Positions 24,299-32,898 of a DNA stretch of 64,000 nucleotides are shown piece by piece. Every line of letters begins with the position of its first letter. Within the stretch, counting starts at the first letter, position 1. This DNA is from Gordonia alkanivorans NBRC 16433 (GTDB taxonomy: Bacteria > Actinomycetota > Actinomycetes > Mycobacteriales > Mycobacteriaceae), in NCBI RefSeq assembly GCF_000225505.1, contig NZ_BACI01000045.1:1-64000 (forward strand), in the 5' to 3' direction. Position numbers and translations under genes: made by a program. Under the pieces are notes generated by a model that searched no databases, was not told where the DNA came from, and saw nothing but the letters and a program-made list of their open reading frames with translations.

Positions 24299-25418
24299 CC
24301 TCTGGCGCCGCACGGTGGCGGTCGGGACCGGCCTGTCACTGGCGTCGCTCGCTCTCACCGTCGACAACGCGATCCGCGTCCGCCGACCAGGTCTCGCGGA
24401 CATCCCTCCCGCCGAGACTCTTTCGGTGTTGATCCCCATGCGGAACGAGATCACCCGGGCCGACCGCTGCATCACCGCCGTCCTCGAGGCCGTCGACCGA
24501 TGGCCAGGGCCTTCTCGTGTGCTCGTCCTCGACGACGGTTCGGTCGACGGCACCGACGCCGTCCTCACACGGCTGGCCGCCCGCGACGACCGGCTCGAGG
24601 TGTTCGAGGGTTCCCCGCCACCGCCGGGTTGGCTCGGGAAGTCCTGGGCCTGTCAGCAGTTGGCCGACAACGCTTCCCCCGACGGCACCCTCGCCTTCGT
24701 CGACGCCGACGTCGTGGTCGAACCCCAGGCGTTCACGTCGTCGTCCGTGTTGTTGCGCAACGCCGGGCTGGATCTCGTCAGCCCCTACCCGAGGCAGGTC
24801 GCGACCAGTGCTGCCGAACGTCTGGTGCAACCCCTGCTGCAGTGGTCGTGGCTCAGCACGCTCCCGCTAGGCCTCGCCGAACGTTCCCCGCGCAAATCCC
24901 TGACCGCCGCGAATGGTCAGTTCCTGATGGTCGACGCCGCCACGTACCGCCGTGCCGGAGGGCATGAGGCGGTCCGCGACGTGGTGCTGGAGGACATCGC
25001 ACTTCTCCGTGCGATCAAGGCTGCCGGCGGGCGGGGCGTGGTGGCCGAGGGAAGCACCGTGGCGACCTGCCACATGTACGACGGTTGGCACGAAGTCCGT
25101 GCGGGATACCGCAAGTCACTGTGGTCCGCATTCGGCTCCCCGGCCGGGACGTCGGCGGTGACCGCCGCTCTATGCCTCACGTACGTGATCCCGGCGTTGG
25201 CCGCTCTCACCGGTTCGCGCACCGGACTGGTGGGATACCTCGCCGGCGTCGCCTCACGACTCGTGGCCGCGCGCTGCACCGGCGGACGCGCCTTCCCCGA
25301 CGCCCTCGGGCACCCCGTATCGATCGTCCTGTTCACCTTTCTCGCCGCGGATTCGACGATCGCCCGCCGTCGTGGCGAACTGCAGTGGAAGGGACGCACG
25401 ATCGAGGTCTCCCGATGA
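24285..25418 (+). CDS. GT2 glycosyltransferase of the carotenoid cluster (CruG-like)
   Basis: A 377-residue family-2 glycosyltransferase. It has an N-terminal hydrophobic segment, the nucleotide-sugar fold with LDDGSVDGT (about 79-87), the metal-binding FVDADV (about 138-143), and later EDIALL plus two C-terminal hydrophobic stretches. The GTG start lies 14 bases inside cruF. CruF-CruG pairs make glycosylated hydroxy-carotenoids such as myxol glycosides, so this one likely adds a sugar to the CruF-derived hydroxyl. Confidence 0.8.
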   Translation: MRASDLWRRTVAVGTGLSLASLALTVDNAIRVRRPGLADIPPAETLSVLIPMRNEITRADRCITAVLEAVDRWPGPSRVLVLDDGSVDGTDAVLTRLAARDDRLEVFEGSPPPPGWLGKSWACQQLADNASPDGTLAFVDADVVVEPQAFTSSSVLLRNAGLDLVSPYPRQVATSAAERLVQPLLQWSWLSTLPLGLAERSPRKSLTAANGQFLMVDAATYRRAGGHEAVRDVVLEDIALLRAIKAAGGRGVVAEGSTVATCHMYDGWHEVRAGYRKSLWSAFGSPAGTSAVTAALCLTYVIPALAALTGSRTGLVGYLAGVASRLVAARCTGGRAFPDALGHPVSIVLFTFLAADSTIARRRGELQWKGRTIEVSR

Positions 25419-26914
25419 GCCGCGTCATCGTCATCGGCGCCGGCGTCGGCGGACTCGCCACGGCGATGCGCCTGCAGGCGGCCGGTCATGACGTCACCGT
25501 GCTCGAGCAATTCGACACCGTCGGCGGCAAACTCGGCGTCATAGAGCACGACGGTTTCGTTTTCGACACCGGCCCGTCTCTGGTGACCATGCCGCACGTC
25601 CTCACCGAACTGTTCGACGACACCGGCGCCCCGGTGGACCAGTTCCTTCAACTCGACCGTCTGCCGGTCGCAGCCCGGTATCGATTCCCCGACGGCACGG
25701 TCCTCGACCTGCCCGACACCCTCGACGACATCCCCGCCGCGCTCGACACCGCACTCGGACCCGGATCCGGTGACCAGTGGTCGTCGTTTCTCGGTCGCGC
25801 CCAGGCGATCTGGGACGTCACCCACGGGCCGTTCCTCGAGTCGCCGATGAGCGTGCGGACGATGATCGGCGGGATCGCCACCCCGTCCGACGTCCGTACC
25901 GTGGCGCCCTGGAAAACGTTGCGCGGCCTCGGGTCCGAGTATCTCGACGATTCACGGCTCGCTATGCTTCTCGACCGTTACGCCACCTACACCGGTTCGG
26001 ATCCGCGGCGCGCCCCGGCGGCTTTGGCGTCAGTTCCGTGGGCCGAGCAGGCCTGGGGTTCCTGGTATGTGCGCGGCGGTCTCGGCCGAATCGCCACCGC
26101 GATGCGGGATCGGTTGCTCACCATGGGCGGCCGGATCGAGTTCGGGGTCGAGGTGTCCCGGATCTCGACGGACGAGCACGGCCGCGCCGACGGCGTCGTA
26201 CTCGCCGACGGCAACCGTCGCCCCGCCGACCTCGTCGTGGCGAATGCCGACGCCCGACAGGTCTTCGACCGACTTGTTCCCCGCCGTTCCGCTCGCATTC
26301 CTTCTGCACTGCTTCGTCGTTCGACACCGTCGCTGTCGGGCTTCGTCCTCCTCCTCGCGCTCGACAACCCGCCCGCCGATCAGGCCCACCATCACGTTCT
26401 GTTCGCCGAGGACTACGACGAGGAGTTCGACGCGGTCTTCGGTTTCAACGGCCCGCCGCGGCCTGTCGCACGTCCGACCGTGTACATCTCCGCGCCCGAC
26501 GATCCGGAGATCGTCCCAGGTCCCGACACCGCCGCCTGGTTCGTGCTCGTCAACGCACCGCGGCACGACCCTGAGCACGGAGTCGACTGGGATGCAGCAG
26601 GACTCGCGGACAAGTACGCAGACCAGATCATGCAGGTGATGGCCGACCGCGGCCTGGACGTCCGCGACCAGGTCCGTCACCGACTGCTGGTCACGCCGGC
26701 AGATCTCGAGCGCCGCACCATGACTCCCGGCGGCTCGATCTACGGCTCGTCGTCGAACGGTCCGCGCGCCGCTTTCCTACGGCCGAAGAACACCTCGCCG
26801 ATCCCGGGCCTGTACCTGGTCGGCGGGTCGTCGCACCCCGGCGGCGGACTCCCGCTGGTGATGATGTCGGCGAAGATCGTGGCGGATCTGATCGCCCGGT
26901 CTCCTTCTCCCTGA
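25415..26914 (+). CDS. CrtI/CrtD-type carotenoid desaturase
   Basis: A 499-residue FAD protein of the CrtI family: Rossmann motif VIGAGVGGLATAMRL at 6-20, then DTGPSLVTMP, and the C-terminal FAD motif GLYLVGGSSHPGGGLP. A second CrtI lies at 27145-28734 beside crtB, so this copy, coupled to cruF and the glycosyltransferase, more likely acts late, for instance as a 3,4-desaturase (CrtD) of hydroxylated ends. That assignment rests on context. ATGA overlaps the previous gene. Repeats follow the stop. Confidence 0.82.
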   Translation: MSRVIVIGAGVGGLATAMRLQAAGHDVTVLEQFDTVGGKLGVIEHDGFVFDTGPSLVTMPHVLTELFDDTGAPVDQFLQLDRLPVAARYRFPDGTVLDLPDTLDDIPAALDTALGPGSGDQWSSFLGRAQAIWDVTHGPFLESPMSVRTMIGGIATPSDVRTVAPWKTLRGLGSEYLDDSRLAMLLDRYATYTGSDPRRAPAALASVPWAEQAWGSWYVRGGLGRIATAMRDRLLTMGGRIEFGVEVSRISTDEHGRADGVVLADGNRRPADLVVANADARQVFDRLVPRRSARIPSALLRRSTPSLSGFVLLLALDNPPADQAHHHVLFAEDYDEEFDAVFGFNGPPRPVARPTVYISAPDDPEIVPGPDTAAWFVLVNAPRHDPEHGVDWDAAGLADKYADQIMQVMADRGLDVRDQVRHRLLVTPADLERRTMTPGGSIYGSSSNGPRAAFLRPKNTSPIPGLYLVGGSSHPGGGLPLVMMSAKIVADLIARSPSP

Positions 26915-26927
26915 GGCGACCCCACCC

Positions 26928-27136
26928 TTGCTGCCTGAGGAGCGAGCGACGCGAACCCACTCTCGCTCCCTGAGGAGCGAGCGACGGCAGGCCACTGTCG
27001 CTGCCTGAGGAGCGAGGAGCGATAGCGACGAGCCTCGAAGGCCTGGTGACGTCATCTCATCAGGCCTTCGAGGCTCGCTTCGCTCGCACCTCAGGCAGCG
27101 GGAGGGGCCGCTTGCGCTCCTCGCACCTCAGGCAGC
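26928..27136. repeat. Cluster of palindromic (REP-like) repeats between convergent crtI genes
   Basis: CTGCCTGAGGAGCGAG-type units occur in direct order at 26931, about 26968 (variant CTCCCTGAGG) and 27001. Inverted units (CCTCAGGCAGC) end near 27098 and 27136. The core is a perfect 17-base stem, CGAGCCTCGAAGGCCTG (27029-27045) with CAGGCCTTCGAGGCTCG (27061-27077). It separates the convergent carotenoid arms and can form strong hairpins in both directions. Confidence 0.85.
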
Positions 27137-27144
27137 AGCAGGGG

Positions 27145-28734
27145 TCAGTGCGTCGGCGTCGGACCGACCGAGCGATCTCCGTTGAGCCGCTTGCGGATCA
27201 GTTCCGCGCTGATCAAGCACATCGGCAGGCCGATACCGGGTCGGGTGCTCGATCCCGCGTAGTACAGCCCCTCGACTTTGCGTGAGCGATTCGTCGAGCG
27301 CAGGAATGCGCTCTGGCGCAGCGTGTGTGCCGGTCCGAGGGCACCGCCGCACCACGAGTTCACGTTGTCGACGAAGTCCGCGGGACCGACCGTGCGTCGT
27401 ACGACGATGCGGTCGGCGAGGTCGGGGACTCCGGACCACTGGCCGATCATCGCGATGGCTCGGTCGGCGACCTTCTCGATGTCGGGGTCGCCGGCACCGT
27501 TCATTCCGCCGTGTCCGAGGCCTGGATCGGGCGGGACCGGGACGAGGACGAACACGTTCTCGTGACCGTCCGGGGCCACCGAGTCGTCGGTCGCCGACGG
27601 CTTGCACACGTAGAGCGATGCCGGATCGGGTACGCGCGTGGGTGATTCGAAGATCGCGTCGAAGTTGGTCTTCCAGTCCTCGGTGAAGTACAGCGAGTGA
27701 TGGGCCAGTTCGGGCAGCTCACCGCTCACGCCGAGGTAGGCGAGGACCGCACCCGGTCCCGAGGTGGCGCGTTTCCAGTAGCGCTCCGGGAAGGTCTGCA
27801 GATCGCCGGGAAGGAGCTTGGTCTCGAGGTGGTGCATATCGGCCGCGCCGACGACGATGTCGGCGGGCAGATCCCGCGTTCCCCCGTCGGCGGTTTGGAC
27901 GCGAACACCGACCACCTCGGCGCGACGGCGGAGTCGACGACCCGGCCGTTTGCGCGTCAGCACGGAAGTCGCGGCCGTACCGGTGTGGATCACGACGCCG
28001 CGTTCGCGCGCGACGCGCTCGAGTGCGTCGACGAGGGTCGTGAAGCCCCCCTGGGGGTATCGGACGCCGTCGGCGAGGTCCATCCAGCTCATCAGGTGAT
28101 ACATCGACGGGGTCCGCTCCGGCGACGAACCGAGGAACACCGCCGGATAGCCGAGCACCTGCTGCAGGCGTCGGTCGCTGAACTTCGACGAGATGAAGGA
28201 CTGGAGCGAGCGGGTCAGCAGCTTCGCGAGCGTCGGCGCGTTCTTCAGCACCGGCAGGCTCAGGAACGCGCGGGTGGAGTCGAAGCTCGTGTACAGGAAC
28301 CGTTCGACGGCAAGGTCATATGCCTGGCGAGCCGTCTGGAGGTAGGAGTCGAGAGCCGCTCCGGCACCCGGTTCGATGTTCTCGAACACCTCTCGGTTGC
28401 GCTCATAATCGCCGAAAATGTCGAGTGGCGGTTCATCGGAACCGTTCTCCCCGAAGAACACTCGGTAACCGGGATCGAGTCGGACCAGATCGAGCTGTTC
28501 CTTCGTCGACGTGCCCAGCATTTCGAAGTAGTGGTCGAACACCTCGGGCATGAGCCACCACGACGGCCCGGTGTCGAACCGGAACCCGTCCTTGCTCCAC
28601 AGCCCGGCACGTCCGCCGAGGTCGTCGTTCTTCTCGATCACCTCGACGTCGTGGCCGTCGTGGGCGAGTAGCGCGGCGGTGGACAGTCCTGCGACACCGC
28701 CGCCGATGACGGCGATGCGTTTGCGTGCGGTCAT
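27145..28734 (-). CDS. crtI: Phytoene desaturase
   Basis: A 529-residue FAD-dependent desaturase. The N-terminal motif IAVIGGGVAGLSTAALLA (about 6-23), the DTGPSWWLMPEVFDHYF segment and the C-terminal GLYYAGSSTRPGIGLPMCLIS are classic CrtI features. It introduces the double bonds that turn phytoene into lycopene-type pigments. ATG 28734 overlaps the crtB stop by ATGA, as in crtB-crtI operons. Confidence 0.93.
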   Translation of the reverse strand: MTARKRIAVIGGGVAGLSTAALLAHDGHDVEVIEKNDDLGGRAGLWSKDGFRFDTGPSWWLMPEVFDHYFEMLGTSTKEQLDLVRLDPGYRVFFGENGSDEPPLDIFGDYERNREVFENIEPGAGAALDSYLQTARQAYDLAVERFLYTSFDSTRAFLSLPVLKNAPTLAKLLTRSLQSFISSKFSDRRLQQVLGYPAVFLGSSPERTPSMYHLMSWMDLADGVRYPQGGFTTLVDALERVARERGVVIHTGTAATSVLTRKRPGRRLRRRAEVVGVRVQTADGGTRDLPADIVVGAADMHHLETKLLPGDLQTFPERYWKRATSGPGAVLAYLGVSGELPELAHHSLYFTEDWKTNFDAIFESPTRVPDPASLYVCKPSATDDSVAPDGHENVFVLVPVPPDPGLGHGGMNGAGDPDIEKVADRAIAMIGQWSGVPDLADRIVVRRTVGPADFVDNVNSWCGGALGPAHTLRQSAFLRSTNRSRKVEGLYYAGSSTRPGIGLPMCLISAELIRKRLNGDRSVGPTPTH

Positions 28735-29642
28735 GCGTCCACTCCCCTTGCTGTGCGCGGCATCCCGCGTCGGGCGACGGCGGCCGCCGCGATCCTGGCC
28801 TTGCCGGCGTTGGGAACGCGGACACGGTTCAGTCTGGCTTCGGCGGCCGACGATTCACGCAGGCGTGCAGTGAGTTCCGCGAAGAGATCGTGTGCGGTGC
28901 AGACCGCGACGCGGCTGCTCGCCGGCAGGTGCGGGATGGCGGCTGCCGCGGCGGTGAGGTCGAGATCGATGTCATCGAGCCACAGCGACCAGGCGGCGTC
29001 GTCCGGGCTGTCCGGGTCCAGGCCGACCAGGTACCGGCGGCCCAATCCGTCACTGTCCTCGCCGAAGTCGCGGAGGAAGTTGATCTTCTGGAAGGCGGCG
29101 CCGAGACGACGCGCGCCGGGCGCGAGGTGGTCGTAACGCGCTTCGGCTTTCGCCTCTTCGGCGAGGAACGCGCGCAGGCACATCAGGCCGACGACCTCGG
29201 CAGAGCCGTAGATGTAGGACGCCAGGCTCTCGAAGTCGTGCTCGACCTCGGTCAGGTCTGAACGCATCGAGGCGAAGAACGGCGCCACCAGGTCCAGGTC
29301 GATGCCGACCCGGCGGGCGGTCCGTGCGAAGGCGTGCACCACCAGGTTGCTGCTCGACCCGGTGATCATCGCGGCCGAGGTCTGATCCTCGAGCTGATCG
29401 AGTTCGTTGCTGCGGTCGACGAGGCCTTGCTCGGGACGCGGCGCGTCGACGATCTCGTCGGCCACGCGGACGAGCGCGTAGATGTTGCGGACGTCGCGGC
29501 GGATGGCCGGGGCGAGCAGGCGCGAGGCGAGTCCGAAGGAACTCGAGTACGACCTGATCACCAGCGCCGCGCTCGCCTCGGCGACGGCGTCGTACCGCCG
29601 ATGCGGCGGGACCAGTTCGGTATGACCGGGTAGATGCATCAT
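28731..29642 (-). CDS. crtB: Phytoene synthase
   Basis: A 303-residue squalene/phytoene synthase. Visible are YSSSFGLASRLL near the start, the first Asp-rich site VRVADEIVDAP (about 54-64) and the second, INFLRDFGEDSDGLGR (about 177-192). It joins two GGPP into phytoene. ATG 29642 follows AGGAG, so the longer upstream frame is rejected. It lies 37 bases after idi and overlaps crtI. Confidence 0.92.
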   Translation of the reverse strand: MMHLPGHTELVPPHRRYDAVAEASAALVIRSYSSSFGLASRLLAPAIRRDVRNIYALVRVADEIVDAPRPEQGLVDRSNELDQLEDQTSAAMITGSSSNLVVHAFARTARRVGIDLDLVAPFFASMRSDLTEVEHDFESLASYIYGSAEVVGLMCLRAFLAEEAKAEARYDHLAPGARRLGAAFQKINFLRDFGEDSDGLGRRYLVGLDPDSPDDAAWSLWLDDIDLDLTAAAAAIPHLPASSRVAVCTAHDLFAELTARLRESSAAEARLNRVRVPNAGKARIAAAAVARRGMPRTARGVDA

Positions 29643-29679
29643 CCGATGGCTCCTGCGGTGTGACGTTGGGGTTGGTATG

Positions 29680-30312
29680 TCATGAATTCGATGCCCGGGC
29701 AATGATCGGATGGGTCGCATCCGCGGCGTCGACGATTCCGTACGGATCGGGGCCGGGCAGCTGGCGCACCTGGTCGGCGAACCAGGGGCTGACGGCCCAG
29801 GGGGTGCGCAACGCGAGATCCCATACATCCGGGACCTCCGCCCAGGCGTACTCGGCGACCTCGTCCGGGCTCGGCTTCAGCGAACCCACGGGCCGCGCGA
29901 CATACACGGGGCAGATCTCGTTCTCGACGATGCCGCTCGCGTCGACGGCCCGGTACCGGAAGTCGGGCAGGATGCATCGCACGTCGTCGACGTCGATGCC
30001 CAGCTCTCGCTGCGCGTACCGGTGCACGGCGTCGACGACGGCCTCGCCCGGACGCGGATGACCGCAGAACGAGTTGGTCCACACGCCGGGCCAGCTGCGC
30101 TTGGACAGTGCGCGACGGGTCATGAGGATCCGGTTGTCGGCATCGACCAGGTGGCATGAGAACGCGAAGTGCAGCGGTGTGTCGAGACCGTGCACGCCCT
30201 CGCGGTCGGCGGTGCCGCACGGGCGGCCGTCGGCGTCGGCGAGAACCACCGAGTCGTTGGTCATCAGTTCCTCATCAGAGTCGAGATCGTGGGTCGAGCC
30301 AGGTTCTCCCAT
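29680..30312 (-). CDS. idi: Isopentenyl-diphosphate delta-isomerase (type I)
   Basis: A 210-residue Nudix-fold isomerase that interconverts IPP and DMAPP. It has LHFAFSCHLVD, RRALSKRSWPGVWTNSFCGHP (active-site Cys and metal His, about 66-86) and REL within the Nudix-like helix (YAQRELGID), plus ENEICPVYVA. ATG 30312 or 30264 could be the start. It heads the idi-crtB-crtI arm and supplies C5 units for the GGPP synthase across the cluster. Confidence 0.92.
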   Translation of the reverse strand: MGEPGSTHDLDSDEELMTNDSVVLADADGRPCGTADREGVHGLDTPLHFAFSCHLVDADNRILMTRRALSKRSWPGVWTNSFCGHPRPGEAVVDAVHRYAQRELGIDVDDVRCILPDFRYRAVDASGIVENEICPVYVARPVGSLKPSPDEVAEYAWAEVPDVWDLALRTPWAVSPWFADQVRQLPGPDPYGIVDAADATHPIIARASNS

Positions 30313-30416
30313 TGTTCGTCACCGGGGGCCGAATCGGATGGGCCGGTCGGTCCCGGACGACGACACGGAGATCGCGCGCCGATTCCCTGGATTCGATGGT
30401 AGGCAGTGCGGGCGGA

Positions 30417-31031
30417 TCAGCCCTGATCGCCGAGGCCGGCGGCACGCATCAACGCACACCAGGTGTCCACGTAGGCGTCCAGGTCGACGTCGCCGACGAG
30501 CGACTGCTGCACGACGACGCCTTGCATCACCGACACCATCGGAAGGGCCAGTTCTGCCGGTTCACCAGGCAGTTCGTGGCCGGAGTCGCGCCAGCGGACC
30601 AGGACGTGCTCGAAGACCTTCCGAAGCCCGAGGATGATCTCGCGAACGATCTCGCGCAGTTCGGGGTTGTTCGCCGCCTCACCCCAGATGGTCATCACCA
30701 TCCGGAAGTCGTCGGTCAGCGGTGCGATCTCGGCCATCACACGCGCCGCGAGCATCCGGATGGCGTCCTCGGGTGACGCGGGGGCGCCGTCGCCGCCGAC
30801 GAGGTCGCCGAGGCCGGACTCGTAGGCCAGGAAGACCGACCGCGCGACCGCGGCGATCAGCTGCTCCTTCGACGAGTAGTACGAGTACACCGCCCCGGCG
30901 CTCAGGCCGGATTCCCGGATGACGTCGGACATCGACGCCCGGTGGAACCCCTTCTCGGCGAAGCAGCGGCGTGCGGCATCGAGGATCTGCTGACTCCGCT
31001 CGAGTTTGCGTTCCGCACTGATCTTCGGCAT
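30417..31031 (-). CDS. TetR family regulator
   Basis: A 204-residue TetR protein. The HTH spans about 10-60 (RCFAEKGFHRASMSDVIRESGLS, then VYSYYSSKEQLIAAV). The start at ATG 31031 places the palindromic operators just upstream. It is divergent from the membrane protein at 31125 and probably represses it and itself. It is not obviously part of carotenoid control, although idi lies downstream. Confidence 0.85.
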   Translation of the reverse strand: MPKISAERKLERSQQILDAARRCFAEKGFHRASMSDVIRESGLSAGAVYSYYSSKEQLIAAVARSVFLAYESGLGDLVGGDGAPASPEDAIRMLAARVMAEIAPLTDDFRMVMTIWGEAANNPELREIVREIILGLRKVFEHVLVRWRDSGHELPGEPAELALPMVSVMQGVVVQQSLVGDVDLDAYVDTWCALMRAAGLGDQG

Positions 31032-31044
31032 TCGACAAGTGTAA

Positions 31045-31108
31045 AACGAATATTCGTTCTTGATTGCCATCAACGCTCGGCGCATACTTCTAAAAACGAG
31101 AGTTCGTT
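31045..31108. promoter_or_regulatory. Two TetR operators in divergent promoter
   Basis: AACGAATATTCGTT (31045-31058) is a perfect 14-base palindrome. AACGAGAGTTCGTT (31095-31108) repeats the AACGA/TCGTT arms with a changed centre. They are 50 bases apart centre to centre, one near each divergent start (TetR at 31031, membrane protein at 31125). Confidence 0.75.
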
Positions 31109-31124
31109 CTTTTTGGAGGCAGTG

Positions 31125-32147
31125 ATGACCACGTACACCGAACCGTCCGATCGAAACCTCGCCACCGAGGATCGGCCGCCCGAACCATCCCGTTCACACG
31201 GACCGTCGTGGCGCATCGTCGTCGCCCTGGTCTTCGCCATACCGATCGTGGTCAGCACGATCGCGGCCATGTTCGTGTCCCTTGCGGTGGACCCCGAGCC
31301 GCACGACGTCCCGCTCGGCCTGGTCGCACCGGCACCCGCAGCGCAGGCCATCGAATCCGTCCTGGCCGATCGCGCCGGTGAGGATGCCTTCGCCGTCGAG
31401 CAGTTCGCCGATCCCGCCGCTGCGCGGGAGGCCATCGAGTCCCGGGACATCGTCGGCGCCATCACCGTCGGCCCGCAGGGCGTCACCGCCCTGACCGCCG
31501 AAGCCGGGTCCCCGGCGCTCGCCCAGATCGTCACCGGCGTCGGCGCGAGTATCGCCACCGCGCAGTCACTTCCGGTCACCACCGAGTCCGTGGTCGCCCC
31601 GCCGGCCACCGATGCACGCGGAACCGGATTCGCGGCGGGCTTGCTGCCGCTGCTCATCGCAGGTATCGCCCTGGGCGCAGCGGCCGCGATCGCCCTCGCC
31701 GGCCGGGTGTGGATGCAGGCCACCGTCGTGCTGGTCGGCCCGCTGGTGGCCGGCCTGGGATTTGCGGCGGTCTGGTCGTGGCTCGGGGTCATCGACGGGC
31801 GCGTGGTGCCGGTGGCGTTGGCTCTCACCCTCATGATCGGCGCGATCTCCTGGTTCACCGCGGGAGCCGGCTCACTCATCGGCGCACCCGGCGTCGGCAT
31901 CGCCGCGATCCTGATGATGCTGATCTCCAACCCGCTGTCCGGGCTCGCATCGTCGCCGTACCTGCTCCCGGCTCCATGGGGAGCCCTCGGGCAGTGGCTG
32001 CCGACCGGCGCCGGCGGCACCCTGACCCGGTCGGTCGCCTACTTCCCCGACGCTTCGTTCGCCGGCCCGCTGTGGATTCTGTTGGGCTGGATCGCCGTCG
32101 GCGCGATCCTGCTCGCCGTCTCCGGCCTCCGGCCGCGCCGGGGCTGA
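31125..32147 (+). CDS. ABC-2/DUF3533-like membrane protein
   Basis: A 340-residue protein with one helix near the N-terminus (about 30-52), an exported domain (about 55-165) and five C-terminal helices, the layout of YhgE/Pip- or DUF3533-type proteins. ATG 31125 follows GGAGG. The divergent TetR with two operators suggests a regulated efflux-like role, but no ATPase is adjacent and no substrate can be named. Confidence 0.6.
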   Translation: MTTYTEPSDRNLATEDRPPEPSRSHGPSWRIVVALVFAIPIVVSTIAAMFVSLAVDPEPHDVPLGLVAPAPAAQAIESVLADRAGEDAFAVEQFADPAAAREAIESRDIVGAITVGPQGVTALTAEAGSPALAQIVTGVGASIATAQSLPVTTESVVAPPATDARGTGFAAGLLPLLIAGIALGAAAAIALAGRVWMQATVVLVGPLVAGLGFAAVWSWLGVIDGRVVPVALALTLMIGAISWFTAGAGSLIGAPGVGIAAILMMLISNPLSGLASSPYLLPAPWGALGQWLPTGAGGTLTRSVAYFPDASFAGPLWILLGWIAVGAILLAVSGLRPRRG

Positions 32148-32169
32148 ATCGAACGGCGCCGGGCCTGCA

Positions 32170-32898
32170 TCAGGCGCGCAGCCCGCGGGTCTGCCGGAAC
32201 ACCGCGACGAACAACTGGAGAAGGCCGATCGTCGCCAGGGTCGCACCGATCCCGGCGATGATCGCCGCCAGCGTCCGGGCAACGCCGTCGGCGAGCCCGA
32301 CCTGCCACACGACCGTGGCCACGACCATCGCGATGAAGGCGAGGATCACACGCGACGGCCGCTCCCAGACCGTGACGGTTCCGGGGCCCTTCATCCCGGC
32401 GGCCTGGGCCGTTGCCCGCGTGCCTTCGAGGAACAGGGTGAGCACGGCGATCACGACCCCCGACCACGGCGGCGCACCGGCCATCACGACGATGCCCGCC
32501 AGGAAGATGTCGGACCATCGATCGGCCATCGTGTCGAGGACCCGGCCCCATTGCGTGGCCGCGCCGGTCTGGGCGGCGATGGCGCCGTCCACCCCGTCGA
32601 GGACCGCGGCGAGAAGGATCACGACGGCCGCGACCGCGAACCAGCCGCGCCCGGCGAACGTCACCGCGAAGGCGATCGCGGTGACCGCGGCGCCGCAGAC
32701 GGTGATCACGTTCGGTGTGATGCCCAGTCGCACGAGGGGTCGCGCACACGCGTTGCTGAGGAGCACCCACCGCTCGACCCAGAACGACCCGCGGGGATCG
32801 ATTCCCCCGTGCAACTCCGACCATGCGTCGAGCACGGCATGCCGTTGTGTCCGGCGGGCCTGTCGGCGACCGGCCCGATGATCCGGTTCAGTCGACAC
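32170..32898 (-). CDS. CDP-alcohol phosphatidyltransferase family protein
   Basis: A 242-residue membrane enzyme with five to six helices. The CDP-alcohol signature D-G-x2-A-R-x8-G-x3-D-x3-D is present as DGAIAAQTGAATQWGRVLD then AD (about 104-126), with Ala in place of the usual Arg. Enzymes of this family make phosphatidyl lipids from CDP-DAG. GTG 32898 overlaps the YihY stop by 11 bases, so the two are co-expressed. The exact alcohol acceptor is unknown. Confidence 0.8.
   Translation of the reverse strand: MSTEPDHRAGRRQARRTQRHAVLDAWSELHGGIDPRGSFWVERWVLLSNACARPLVRLGITPNVITVCGAAVTAIAFAVTFAGRGWFAVAAVVILLAAVLDGVDGAIAAQTGAATQWGRVLDTMADRWSDIFLAGIVVMAGAPPWSGVVIAVLTLFLEGTRATAQAAGMKGPGTVTVWERPSRVILAFIAMVVATVVWQVGLADGVARTLAAIIAGIGATLATIGLLQLFVAVFRQTRGLRA

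Noticed and set aside
26928..27136. CRISPR array
   Set aside because: The units are few, irregularly spaced and palindromic across both strands, with no unique spacers of fixed length and no cas genes.
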